Source of the DNA: DATHGT01 sp035317605
GTDB taxonomy: Bacteria; Methylomirabilota; Methylomirabilia; Rokubacteriales; CSP1-6
Assembly (NCBI GenBank): GCA_035317605.1
Contig: DATHGT010000174.1
Span: forward strand, 1-52,646
Direction of reading: 5' to 3'
Length of the DNA: 52,646 nt
Shown one piece after another: positions 45,796-52,646 of the stretch (its first letter is position 1; each line of letters starts with the position of its first letter). The position numbers and the translations under genes were made by a program. Below the pieces are notes generated by a model, which saw only the letters and a list, made by a program, of their open reading frames with translations, was not told the origin of the DNA and made no database searches.

Positions 45796-47004
45796 TCAAA
45801 AGCGTGGCTTCGCCCATCGCCCGGAGACGTAGCTTGGCGATTGCGGCCAACCCCCTCCGTTCCACACGAAATCAAACAGCGGACGGAGAACGACATCAGA
45901 GGCTGCATGGAGGTCCGATACAATGACCTCTTGAGACATCACGACATCCCGATCGAACGCCCCGTAGTCGGTGCCAAAACCGTAGGGGTTGTAGAGCACC
46001 TTCCAGTCCTTTACGCCGGTCAACGTCAGGCCGACGAATATTGGTGGCGCCACACCAACCTGCGACCAAAACTCTTGCAACTTCGCGAAGCGGCCGATGA
46101 CAGCCTCTTCCATGCCCCACGGATAGAAGCCGCCGTTGCGTTCATCTTTCACGATGGCTCGGCCACTTACGATTTCAAGGGCACCATCACGAAACCATTG
46201 GGTGTAGCACTGCCTCGGCCGGTCGTCGCTCAGCGTGTGTACGACGAAGCCATCAAGGTTGAATCGCCATGTAGCCGGTGACGCGGCGATTGGCTGAAGC
46301 GCAAATGCGACCTGTGTTTCATTTTCACGGACCATTTCCGTGAAGCGCGTCCAGACATCACCCGAGAAACCGATTGGAAACGCATGAAGAATCAGCTTCG
46401 GCCCGTCGCCGAGTGGCGCGGGCGCCTCGAGGGCGAGAATGCGGCTGATACGCTCCGTGCGCAGTAGCCTCAGTCGTTCTTGTGCCGTCGCCGCGGCGAC
46501 AAATCCAGCACGAATCTCCTCGACGTCGAGCTGATACTTGCCGCCCGATGCCCGAGAAAAGAATCGACTGTAGTTTCTGAACGTGACCATGTGAAGCCCA
46601 GCCCAGCTCCTCGGGACTCGGATCAGAAGGCATGGTCTTTCAAGGCCCCTGTCAATCGCGTGGAATTCGACAGCCGGCATTCTCGGCGCGATGCCGTCGC
46701 GGATCAGGCTCTCAAGGCGAAGGCGCTCGGCATCGAGATTGAGGAGATCAATCCCGATAATCGCGTCGATTTCTCCAGTGGGCACACTGGCCACATCACG
46801 TCGTTCCCGAACTCCGAAAATCAAGTCTCCACCAGCAGCGTTCGCGAAGGAGCTGATATCGGCGAGAAACTCGCGTTTGTCGTCCGGCGAGTCTCCGGGA
46901 AGCACTTCCTTGTACTCAAGTTGGCGGCCCTCGCGAACTCCATTGGTCTGAAGCATGTCCAGACGCGCAGCGTCGACGCGGGAAAGGGGGAGATCGAAGG
47001 TCAT
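45796..47004 (-). CDS. Schlafen AlbA_2 domain protein
   Basis: 402 residues. The N-terminal 130 residues carry the AlbA_2 (Schlafen/COG2865-like) pattern: E-G-R-Q-L-E-Y-K-E-V-L-P, K-R-E-F-L-A-D-I-S-S-F-A-N-A-A-G-G-D-L-I-F-G-V, I-A-P-R-M-P-A-V-E-F and R-F-F-S-R-A-S-G-G-K-Y-Q-L. This domain binds nucleic acid or acts as an RNase in some relatives and is common in accessory and defence loci. The C-terminal 230 residues are unassigned, with many aromatic residues. Convergent with the protease gene, not in operon with it. A start at the second Met (17 residues on) is possible. Confidence 0.85.
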   Translation of the reverse strand: MTFDLPLSRVDAARLDMLQTNGVREGRQLEYKEVLPGDSPDDKREFLADISSFANAAGGDLIFGVRERRDVASVPTGEIDAIIGIDLLNLDAERLRLESLIRDGIAPRMPAVEFHAIDRGLERPCLLIRVPRSWAGLHMVTFRNYSRFFSRASGGKYQLDVEEIRAGFVAAATAQERLRLLRTERISRILALEAPAPLGDGPKLILHAFPIGFSGDVWTRFTEMVRENETQVAFALQPIAASPATWRFNLDGFVVHTLSDDRPRQCYTQWFRDGALEIVSGRAIVKDERNGGFYPWGMEEAVIGRFAKLQEFWSQVGVAPPIFVGLTLTGVKDWKVLYNPYGFGTDYGAFDRDVVMSQEVIVSDLHAASDVVLRPLFDFVWNGGGWPQSPSYVSGRWAKPRF

Positions 47005-47043
47005 TGGCCCGAGATCATGCGCGGGCAGTGGGGCGGGGCGTCG

Positions 47044-47205
47044 TCAACGGACCTCGCCCGGATGGGGGCGGAAGGGAACAGCGATCCCTTCAACCACCGG
47101 CGGGAGGAGGGCCGCCCAGAAGAACCAGATAGGACTGGGCTCGAACCACCGGGCCACCGCTCTGAATTTCTCCATGAGCCACCACCTCCAGTTGGGGTCT
47201 TGCAT
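47044..47205 (-). CDS. Small hypothetical protein
   Basis: 53 residues, M-Q-D-P-N-W-R-W-W-L-M-E-K-F-R-A-V-A-R-W-F-E-P-S-P, then a hydrophobic stretch W-F-F-W-A-A-L-L-P-P-V-V and P-F-R-P-H-P-G-E-V-R. Trp-rich amphipathic/hydrophobic composition could be a small membrane protein. There is no ribosome site at the ATG and the longer frame runs into the insertion element, so this may be a truncated or spurious gene. Confidence 0.3.
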   Translation of the reverse strand: MQDPNWRWWLMEKFRAVARWFEPSPIWFFWAALLPPVVEGIAVPFRPHPGEVR

Positions 47206-47299
47206 GATCGAGTCTACGACTTCGTAGACGTGAAGAAGCAGAAGCAGCCACTGCCCACAGCCCCCATCGGGACGAGGTGAGCCAGTATACCAAGCGGGA

Positions 47300-47307
47300 C
47301 TAATTTG
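47300..47307. repeat. 8-bp target-site duplication of the IS element
   Basis: CTAATTTG here and CTAATTTG at 49482-49489 flank the element directly. Eight bases is the usual duplication length of the IS1595 family. The exact match shows a recent insertion. Confidence 0.85.
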
Positions 47308-47490
47308 GGTAAGAATATATCTGGCTAACCAAGAGCCCCCAGGAGAGGATAGCCCTGATGGAGAGGGCGACGAGGGCGATGACGACGGGGGATCGTCATG
47401 AATCCGGGGCGGCTCCCCCACCAAAGCCACGATGAGTACTGGTGGCAGGCGCACCGACTACCCAGGCTCCTGCTGCCCAAGGGGGGCCTC

Positions 47491-48270
47491 ATGATTGTTC
47501 TCGAAGCGTTCTTCGATGAGAGCGAACGCGATAATGGGACATTCTGTGTCGCGGGCTATATTTTCTCTTCTCTCCAGGTCGAGAGATTCAGCAAGGCGTG
47601 GCACAAAGTGATGGGGCCGTATTGGCCTTTTCATATGACGGAGTTCGACAGGCACAGGGATAAGACTGATCGGCCCACGAAGTTCGAGAGCCTCACGGAC
47701 AAAGAGCACGATGCTCTTCTCAAGAGAGCGGTCCAGATCATCAATCAGCGCATCATGCTGTCCATCTCCGTAGCCTGCAATACGAACGATGTTCGCCGAT
47801 TGTCGCCGATCGTTCGCGGCCTGGAGATGGTTGGGAGCCCGCTAGAGCAGGCGTATTCTCTTTGCTGCTATCAGTGCATGATGCTGATGAGTGGTTGGCT
47901 TCGGAAGAGGGGGCTGCCTGATCGGGTCGCCTACCTCTTCGAGTCCGGTAATAGATTCCAGAGGCAGGCCGACTATCTTATGGAGTTGGCTACCTATCAC
48001 CCCGTCCTGAAAGAGATGTGCCGCTACCAGTCTCACGGTTTTGCCCCCAAGACCAGCTCGGCGCCGCTACAAGCGGCGGATCTCTTCGCGTGGGAACTGA
48101 CGAAGTTCCTAGATGAGACGGTCATCAGGAAAATTAGTCAGCCACGAGAATCACTCATATCTTTGGTGAGGCCGCATCCTGAGCGATACGAGGGCAGGGT
48201 CCTTCACGCGTCCGGGCTCGAGAGATATTTCAAGAAACTCTCCGTGACTTTCGCAGGCGGACGCACGTGA
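47491..48270 (+). CDS. DUF3800 protein, passenger of the IS element
   Basis: 259 residues from the ATG at 47491, with AAGGGGGG six bases upstream; an ATG at 47398 is open but DUF3800 proteins normally begin just before the acidic motif seen here, F-F-D-E-S-E-R-D-N-G-T-F-C-V-A-G-Y. Further family features: H-M-T-E-F, S-I-S-V-A-C, and a late S-A-P-L-Q-A-A-D-L-F-A-W-E-L acidic helix. Conserved D-E and Q-A-A-D residues suggest a metal-dependent, RNase H-like nuclease fold, but the function is not established. Its stop directly abuts that of the small gene on the other strand. Confidence 0.85.
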   Translation: MIVLEAFFDESERDNGTFCVAGYIFSSLQVERFSKAWHKVMGPYWPFHMTEFDRHRDKTDRPTKFESLTDKEHDALLKRAVQIINQRIMLSISVACNTNDVRRLSPIVRGLEMVGSPLEQAYSLCCYQCMMLMSGWLRKRGLPDRVAYLFESGNRFQRQADYLMELATYHPVLKEMCRYQSHGFAPKTSSAPLQAADLFAWELTKFLDETVIRKISQPRESLISLVRPHPERYEGRVLHASGLERYFKKLSVTFAGGRT

Positions 48271-48471
48271 TTACTTGGCGCGTCTTCGCTTGGCCGCGCG
48301 TTGTTTCCTCCACGCCGTGTCCCTCTTTTCCAGCTCCTTTTTGGACACCGAGAGAATACGTTTCGTCGCCTCAACAAACCGCTCATACGGTGTCGGTGAT
48401 CTTGCGGGCTCAGGTTCGCCCATTGCGCCGTTTCCCCCTTCCCTGCCGGACCTGCCGGACGCTACTGTCAT
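48271..48471 (-). CDS. Small basic protein coupled to the transposase
   Basis: 66 residues; the ATG overlaps the transposase stop (ATGA). A polar N-terminus is followed by Y-E-R-F-V-E-A-T-K-R-I-L-S-V-S-K-K-E-L-E-K-R and a basic end K-Q-R-A-A-K-R-R-R-A-K. Likely an alpha-helical nucleic-acid-binding accessory factor of the element; no known family recognised. Confidence 0.65.
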   Translation of the reverse strand: MTVASGRSGREGGNGAMGEPEPARSPTPYERFVEATKRILSVSKKELEKRDTAWRKQRAAKRRRAK

Positions 48472-49433
48472 GTCGTACCGAGGGCGCCGGTAAGCTCCTT
48501 GTAGGTCACTCGCCGTCCTACAATCGTGCGCAGCACCTTGACGAAGCGCCCGCCGTCGCCGTCAGGGTCGCGCCGTTGATTGAATCGAAACGCCTGCTCG
48601 TCGAGGTAGCGGAACAGGTGGAACGGCTCGACGGACACGTAGGTCCCCTTGATGCCACGCTTCAGCAGGGACCAGAAGTTTTCCAGGCCGTTCGTGTGGA
48701 CTTTGCCGCGCACGTAGGACTCCGCATGGTCGATGACTTCATGCTCGAATTCGCTCAGTCCCTCGTAGGACGCGAGCGCGTCGGTGTAGAGATTCGCGCC
48801 GGGTTCGACATGCTGCCGCACTTCGGCAGTGAGCGTCTTCTTCTTCCGGTTGGTAATCGGCTTCACGCGCACCCGGCTGTGTCCGTCCGGCCCGTGGCGC
48901 TCCAACAGGCCCATGACCGCGCTCTTGTCCATGCCGCCCGTGCCGTGGATCTTCGCCGCGCGCTTGTCCTTGTGCATGAAACGCGCTTTGCCGCCGATGA
49001 AGGTTTCGTCTACCTCAACCTCGCCGGCCATCTTGTCGAGGCTCCCGCGCTGCATGGCGAGCCGGACACGATGCATCATGAACCACGCGCTCTTCTGCGT
49101 GACGCCGAGGGCGCGGCCGACTTCGTAGGACGAAATCCCGTTCTTGTCGTTCACGATCATCCAGACGGCGGGGAGCCACTTCTCCAGCGGGATCGGCGAG
49201 TCTTCAAAGATCGTCCCGACCTTGATGGAGAACTGGGGCCGGGGATGCTTGCCGTAGCACTTCCAGCGGCGGTAGTCCGCGAGGAACTTGACCGACTGGC
49301 TGCCGCACGTCGGGCACGTCACGTTGCCGTCCGGCCAGCGGAGACCGGCGAGGAAGCTCAGGCATACGTCGGGGTCAGCGAAGAAACGGACGGCATCGAC
49401 CAGGGTCTCGGGAGCGGCCACCGTGTTGTCCAT
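48468..49433 (-). CDS. IS1595-family transposase
   Basis: 321 residues from the ATG at 49433. N-terminal zinc ribbon V-T-C-P-T-C-G-S-Q-S-V-K and R-R-W-K-C-Y-G; catalytic residues of the ISXO2-like DDE domain: Asp in V-E-V-D-E-T-F-I-G-G-K, Asp in L-Y-T-D-A-L-A-S-Y, and the Asn/Glu pair in H-T-N-G-L-E-N-F-W-S-L-L-K-R. All appear intact. The start lies 26 bp inside the right inverted repeat. Confidence 0.93.
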   Translation of the reverse strand: MDNTVAAPETLVDAVRFFADPDVCLSFLAGLRWPDGNVTCPTCGSQSVKFLADYRRWKCYGKHPRPQFSIKVGTIFEDSPIPLEKWLPAVWMIVNDKNGISSYEVGRALGVTQKSAWFMMHRVRLAMQRGSLDKMAGEVEVDETFIGGKARFMHKDKRAAKIHGTGGMDKSAVMGLLERHGPDGHSRVRVKPITNRKKKTLTAEVRQHVEPGANLYTDALASYEGLSEFEHEVIDHAESYVRGKVHTNGLENFWSLLKRGIKGTYVSVEPFHLFRYLDEQAFRFNQRRDPDGDGGRFVKVLRTIVGRRVTYKELTGALGTT

Positions 49434-49498
49434 GTCCCTAAGGTAGCAGAACAACCACGGTTACGCAAGTATATTCTTACCCTAATTTGGGACGGCAA

Positions 49499-49568
49499 GC
49501 GGGGTGGCGGTGGCGGTCCGTGAAACCCCTTGCCTCGGGGGTTTCAACGGACCGCCACCCCACCCCGC
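49499..49568 (-). repeat. Hairpin repeat, family 2, copy C
   Basis: Arms 49499-49529 and 49538-49568 pair over about 30 bp with two single-base bulges; the tip is TGAAACCCC, loop TTGCCTCG, GGGGTTTCAA. On the minus strand the tip reads GAGGCAA, as in copy D at 43593-43663. It begins ten bases after the IS target duplication. Nothing is recognised in the 115 bp that follow. Confidence 0.8.
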
Positions 49569-49683
49569 GTTCGACGCGCGGCGTTTCCGACTGCGCCTCG
49601 GACACATCGCCACGGGCCAGGACCTCACGCTTGACGACGTCGTCTCGGTCGCCCTCGCGGCGGCCGATCTGTCGGGGACTCGA

Positions 49684-49968
49684 TCAGCAGAATCCCCAGA
49701 AGATGTGGCCGAATGCGAAGATCCAGCCGAGGACCGCAGTGCGGACGAACAAGGGGAGATGGCCGCCCGTGAGTGAGGCCATGAACAGGAATCCGCAGAG
49801 GATGCCAGCGAATGTATAGACGGGATGATAGTTCTCCGCCAACGTGCGGAGCGCGCTCGAAATGGTCGTCGTTCCCGTGAGCACGGCCGTGGCCTCGTAG
49901 ATGATGCTCAGCGCCGTCACCGTCGTGACCATCCATACGACGAAGAGCCAGAGCGGCGAGTTCGTCAA
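49684..49968 (-). CDS. Small membrane protein, probable three helices
   Basis: 94 residues from a TTG at 49968 that overlaps the upstream stop (TTGA). Hydrophobic segments: L-W-L-F-V-V-W-M-V-T-T-V-T-A-L-S-I-I, Y-T-F-A-G-I-L-C-G-F-L-F-M-A-S-L and A-V-L-G-W-I-F-A-F-G-H-I-F-W-G-F. No family recognised. The coupling and the hydrophobic pattern argue for a true gene despite the rare start. Confidence 0.6.
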   Translation of the reverse strand: MTNSPLWLFVVWMVTTVTALSIIYEATAVLTGTTTISSALRTLAENYHPVYTFAGILCGFLFMASLTGGHLPLFVRTAVLGWIFAFGHIFWGFC

Positions 49969-50144
49969 CGTGGACGGATCAGCTGGGCGAAGGCCAGGAA
50001 GATGGAACCGAGAATCACCAGCACCCTGACGGCCATCGGGACCGTGGCGGCGGCTTGCCGAATGGATTCCTCGATCTCCAGCAGCCGGCGCTCCACCTCC
50101 CGGATCACTCGCATGGCGAGATTCGCGCGGTTCGTTCGCGACAT
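49965..50144 (-). CDS. Small membrane protein with charged N-terminal helix
   Basis: 59 residues: M-S-R-T-N-R-A-N-L-A-M-R-V-I-R-E-V-E-R-R, a charged amphipathic helix L-L-E-I-E-E-S-I-R, then one hydrophobic helix M-A-V-R-V-L-V-I-L-G-S-I-F-L-A-F and a short R-P-R end. GGAGG lies eight bases before the ATG at 50144. It overlaps the next small membrane gene by 4 bp, so the two are an operon. Function unknown; a coiled-coil partner or a membrane anchor is possible. Confidence 0.6.
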   Translation of the reverse strand: MSRTNRANLAMRVIREVERRLLEIEESIRQAAATVPMAVRVLVILGSIFLAFAQLIRPR

Positions 50145-50262
50145 CAGTCAAGCCTCCAGAATGGATTGCTCGATCTGATCGTTGATCGGGCTGCTGTCCG
50201 AGTCAAGAGTGGACAAACCGATACAGTCGAGCGCGACGGCAAGGCTTGCTCGGCCGGAGTTC

Positions 50263-51156
50263 TTACAGCTTCGAGCGGACGTCGGTGGTGAAGCGGTCGA
50301 GGAGCGCGGTCATGTCGTCGAGGGCGGTGACGCGGGTTTCGACGATGACGTGGGTGACGCCGATGTCGCGGAGGGTCTTCAGCTCGTCGATGACTTCCTG
50401 GGCGGGGCGGCGGGCGGAGATGCCCATGCGGACGCTGAGCGTGATCTCGGCGGGGTCGCGGCCGGTCTTCGCGCACGCGGCTTTCAGATCGGCGAGGCCC
50501 TTGCGCATCACGTCGGGGGACGCGAAGGCGGCGTGCCAGCCATCGCCGAGCTCGGCCACTCGGCGCAGCGCGCGTGGTGAATGGCCGCCGATCCAGATCG
50601 GGATGTTGCCGCGAGCGGGCTTGGGGGCGAGGCCGACTTCCGGGAAGCTGAAGAAGCGGCCCTGGAAGCTGGCGCGCTCGTCGCGCCAGCAGGTGCGCAT
50701 GATTCGGATCGCCTCGTCCGTCCACGCGCCACGCTGATCGTACGGGGCGCCGAGCAGCTCGATCTCCTCGCGCATCCAGCCGACGCCGGCGCCGAGGATC
50801 ACGCGGCCGGGCGCCAGATGATCGAGAGTGGCCAGGATCTTGGCCGCGAGCACGGGATGGCGGTGGGGGAGCACGAGCACGGTCGTGCCGAGCCGTACGC
50901 GCTCGGTCACGCCGGCGACGAGCGCGAGGGCGGTGAGCGGCTCCAGGAAGTTTGCGGTGGGCGGGAGCGGGAAGTCGCCGGTCGCGTTGTAGGGATAGCG
51001 CGAGCGGATCTCGAACGGGATCGCGATGTGGTCGCTGGCCCAGACCGAGTCGAAGCCGAGCGACTCGACGTGGCGCGCGGCGGCGATCAGGGTCTCGCGC
51101 GTGGCCGCGGGGCCCCAGATGGGCAGGTGATAGCCGAACTCGATCCCCGCGCTCAT
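50263..51156 (-). CDS. LLM-class F420-dependent oxidoreductase
   Basis: 297 residues, luciferase-like TIM barrel of the F420-using branch. I-E-F-G-Y-H-L-P-I-W-G-P at the start, L-G-F-D-S-V-W-A-S-D-H-I-A-I-P near residue 35, V-R-L-G-T-T-V-L-V-L-P-H-R-H-P, G-R-V-I-L-G-A-G-V-G-W, and P-I-W-I-G-G-H-S-P-R-A. The ATG at 51156 forms an ATGA overlap with the upstream adenylate-forming enzyme. The link to fatty-acyl chemistry is by operon only; the substrate is unknown. F420 rather than FMN use is inferred from family resemblance. Confidence 0.9.
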   Translation of the reverse strand: MSAGIEFGYHLPIWGPAATRETLIAAARHVESLGFDSVWASDHIAIPFEIRSRYPYNATGDFPLPPTANFLEPLTALALVAGVTERVRLGTTVLVLPHRHPVLAAKILATLDHLAPGRVILGAGVGWMREEIELLGAPYDQRGAWTDEAIRIMRTCWRDERASFQGRFFSFPEVGLAPKPARGNIPIWIGGHSPRALRRVAELGDGWHAAFASPDVMRKGLADLKAACAKTGRDPAEITLSVRMGISARRPAQEVIDELKTLRDIGVTHVIVETRVTALDDMTALLDRFTTDVRSKL

Positions 51157-52646
51157 GGCTCGTAGACCAACCGATCGCGCAGCCCGCCTTCGCCCAGCAT
51201 CTGCCCGAGGCGCGCGCGCTGGATCTTGCCGCTCGACGTCTTCGGGATCGTGCCGCCGCGCACGAGGTGCACGCGGGCCGGGCGATGCCCGCGCTCGTCG
51301 TGGACGCGCTTGACGATGTCGGTGATCAGGCGACGGTACGTCTCCGGCGCCGCGCTCTCGTCGCGGACCTCGGCGATCACGTGCAGGCGCTGGGTGCCGG
51401 TGCGCTCGCTGTCGATGCCGACGGCCGCCGAATAGCGAACGCCGGCCACGTGGTCGACGATCTCCTCGATGTCGTGCGGCACCACGTTCTCTCCGCCGAG
51501 GATCATGAGGTCCTTGAGACGGCCGGTCACGTAGAGGCAGCCCTCGTCGTCGAGGAAGCCGAGGTCGCCCGTGCGCAGCCATCCGTCGGCCGACAGCACG
51601 CGCGCGGTCGCCTCGGGGTTGTCGTAGTACCCGCGCATGACGCCCGGGCTCTTCACGCAGATCTCGCCGATCTCCATGGCCGGGAGCGGAACGTCGAGCG
51701 CCGCGGCGTCGTCTTCGCTCGGCGGCAGGATGCGAAGAGATACACCGCGGCACGGCCAGCCCACGCCGACGAAGCGTCCCGACGGGTCGGTCCGGAGCGG
51801 TTTGCCGAGGGGCCAAATCGCCACCGCGAGGGTGGCCTCGGCCAGGCCGTAGCAGGGCGCGATCACGTTCTCGAGCCCGAAGTGCCCCTCGAACGCCGCG
51901 ATCGTGGACATGCGCACGGGCTCGGCTCCAGAGAGCGCGGCCCGCAGGCTCGAGAGGTCGAGGCCCGAGGTGTCGCGGACGTTGCGGACGCAGTTGCGAT
52001 AGCCGAAGTCGGGCGAGACCGTGAACGTGGCGCGGATCTCGGTGATCAGCTCGAGCCACTGACGCGGGTTGCGCAGATCGGGCGGCAGGAGCCAGAGCGG
52101 GGTGCCGGTGAGCGGCGGCGTGAAGGCGCAGCCGATGAGGCCCATGTCGTGATAGAGCGGCAGCCACGAGACCACGCGCTCGCTGCCGTCCAGTCCCGCC
52201 GCCTCGGCCATGAAGCGAATCGTCTGAACGACGTTGCTGTGCGTGAGCATGACCCCGCGTGGATCGGCGGTGCTGCCCGAGGTGTACTGGAGGAACGCGA
52301 GATCGTCGGGGCCGGCGGGCTCCACGCGCGGGAGCGAGGCGGCCACGTCGAGGTCGACGGGCTCCAGGATCGAGCGAACGCCCGGAGCCTTGGCGACGCT
52401 CGCCTCTACGCCGGCGCGGAACCACCCGATGGTGGCCACGGCGATCGAGCCGGAGTTGTTGAAGACGTTCGCGGTCGCGTCCACGCCGAGCGTCGGATAG
52501 AGCGGCACGGGAATCGCGCCGAGGCGCAGGGCGCCGAAGAAGGTGTAGAAGAACTCGGCGCACGTGGGATAGATCAGCGCGACGCGGTCACCCGCCCGGA
52601 CCCCGGCCTGAGCGAGTCCTCCCGCGTAGCGTTCGCTCTGCGCCCA
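51153..52646 (-). CDS. Fatty-acyl-AMP ligase-like enzyme, N-terminus outside the window
   Basis: At least 497 residues; the frame is open to the window edge (W-A-Q-S-E-R-Y-A-G-G-L precedes), so the start lies beyond it. Adenylation motifs: Q-Y-T-S-G-S-T-A-D-P-R-G-V, W-L-P-L-Y-H-D-M-G-L-I-G typical of FAAL enzymes, C-Y-G-L-A-E-A-T-L, T-G-D-L-G-F, G-R-L-K-D-L-M-I-L-G-G-E-N and the catalytic lysine in T-S-S-G-K-I-Q-R. FAALs make acyl-adenylates for transfer to carrier proteins instead of CoA; the H-D-M-G-L motif favours that over a CoA ligase. It heads an operon with the LLM oxidoreductase. Confidence 0.9.
   Translation of the reverse strand, partial: WAQSERYAGGLAQAGVRAGDRVALIYPTCAEFFYTFFGALRLGAIPVPLYPTLGVDATANVFNNSGSIAVATIGWFRAGVEASVAKAPGVRSILEPVDLDVAASLPRVEPAGPDDLAFLQYTSGSTADPRGVMLTHSNVVQTIRFMAEAAGLDGSERVVSWLPLYHDMGLIGCAFTPPLTGTPLWLLPPDLRNPRQWLELITEIRATFTVSPDFGYRNCVRNVRDTSGLDLSSLRAALSGAEPVRMSTIAAFEGHFGLENVIAPCYGLAEATLAVAIWPLGKPLRTDPSGRFVGVGWPCRGVSLRILPPSEDDAAALDVPLPAMEIGEICVKSPGVMRGYYDNPEATARVLSADGWLRTGDLGFLDDEGCLYVTGRLKDLMILGGENVVPHDIEEIVDHVAGVRYSAAVGIDSERTGTQRLHVIAEVRDESAAPETYRRLITDIVKRVHDERGHRPARVHLVRGGTIPKTSSGKIQRARLGQMLGEGGLRDRLVYEP

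Larger units (their letters stand above)
47308..49481. mobile_element. IS1595-family insertion sequence with passenger gene
   Basis: A 2174-bp element bounded by imperfect inverted repeats 47308-47330 and 49459-49481: GGTAAGAATATA at both tips, 19 of 23 positions matching, ending AACC. It holds a transposase and an overlapping small gene on the minus strand and a DUF3800 passenger on the plus strand. Element and duplication are both intact. Confidence 0.88.

Overview
The window is a high-GC bacterial chromosome segment with dense operons, many 4-bp ATGA or GTGA start/stop overlaps and frequent GTG starts. The abundance of branched-chain-amino-acid-type (HAAT) ABC transporters linked to acyl-CoA synthetases, crotonases, an F420-type LLM oxidoreductase and secreted enzymes fits a soil or subsurface bacterium such as Candidatus Rokubacteria/Methylomirabilota or a deltaproteobacterium-like lineage. 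That placement is inference from gene content only; no rRNA or marker gene is present.

Layout. 1-9.2 kb: a coupled operon of three very large proteins of unknown function (the first cut by the window edge), the third ending in a degenerate phospholipase D-like module. 9.2-15.8 kb: a NitT/TauT-type ABC transporter (ATPase and two permeases, + strand) facing a minus-strand operon with its probable binding protein, a membrane-anchored beta/BamE-like protein, and two secreted proteins that look like a copper amine oxidase split into an N-domain protein and a catalytic protein. 15.9-21.4 kb: crotonase plus a complete LivGFKHM transporter. 21.4-25.8 kb: a Panacea-type toxin-antitoxin pair, a MenB/BadI-like crotonase, an AzgA-type purine permease, a nitroreductase and a GNAT. 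25.9-39.8 kb: two consecutive copies of a six-gene cassette (acyl-CoA synthetase, LivG, LivH, LivM, binding protein, LivF), twelve genes in one direction, interpretable as uptake of carboxylates coupled to CoA activation. 39.8-43.6 kb: a lipoprotein globin, a PaaK-like protein without the usual P-loop, a PfkB kinase, a cyclophilin-like protein and a small transaldolase.

43.6-49.5 kb is an accessory island of visibly lower GC: a tRNA-Arg-like remnant, a structured-RNA-like stretch, a secreted trypsin-like protease, a Schlafen AlbA_2 protein, and an intact 2.17-kb IS1595-family element with a DUF3800 passenger and an 8-bp target duplication. 49.7-52.6 kb: two tiny overlapping membrane-protein genes, an LLM oxidoreductase and a partial fatty-acyl-AMP ligase.

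The most unusual non-coding signal is two families of long hairpin repeats. One (19.36-19.44 and 38.88-38.96 kb) has a near-identical tip and wholly different but self-complementary arms of about 31 bp; both copies lie directly after binding-protein genes inside transporter operons. The other (43.6 and 49.5 kb) shares a GAGGCAA tip and brackets the island in opposite orientation. Several promoters place the start codon 6-10 nt after the -10 box, which suggests leaderless transcripts.
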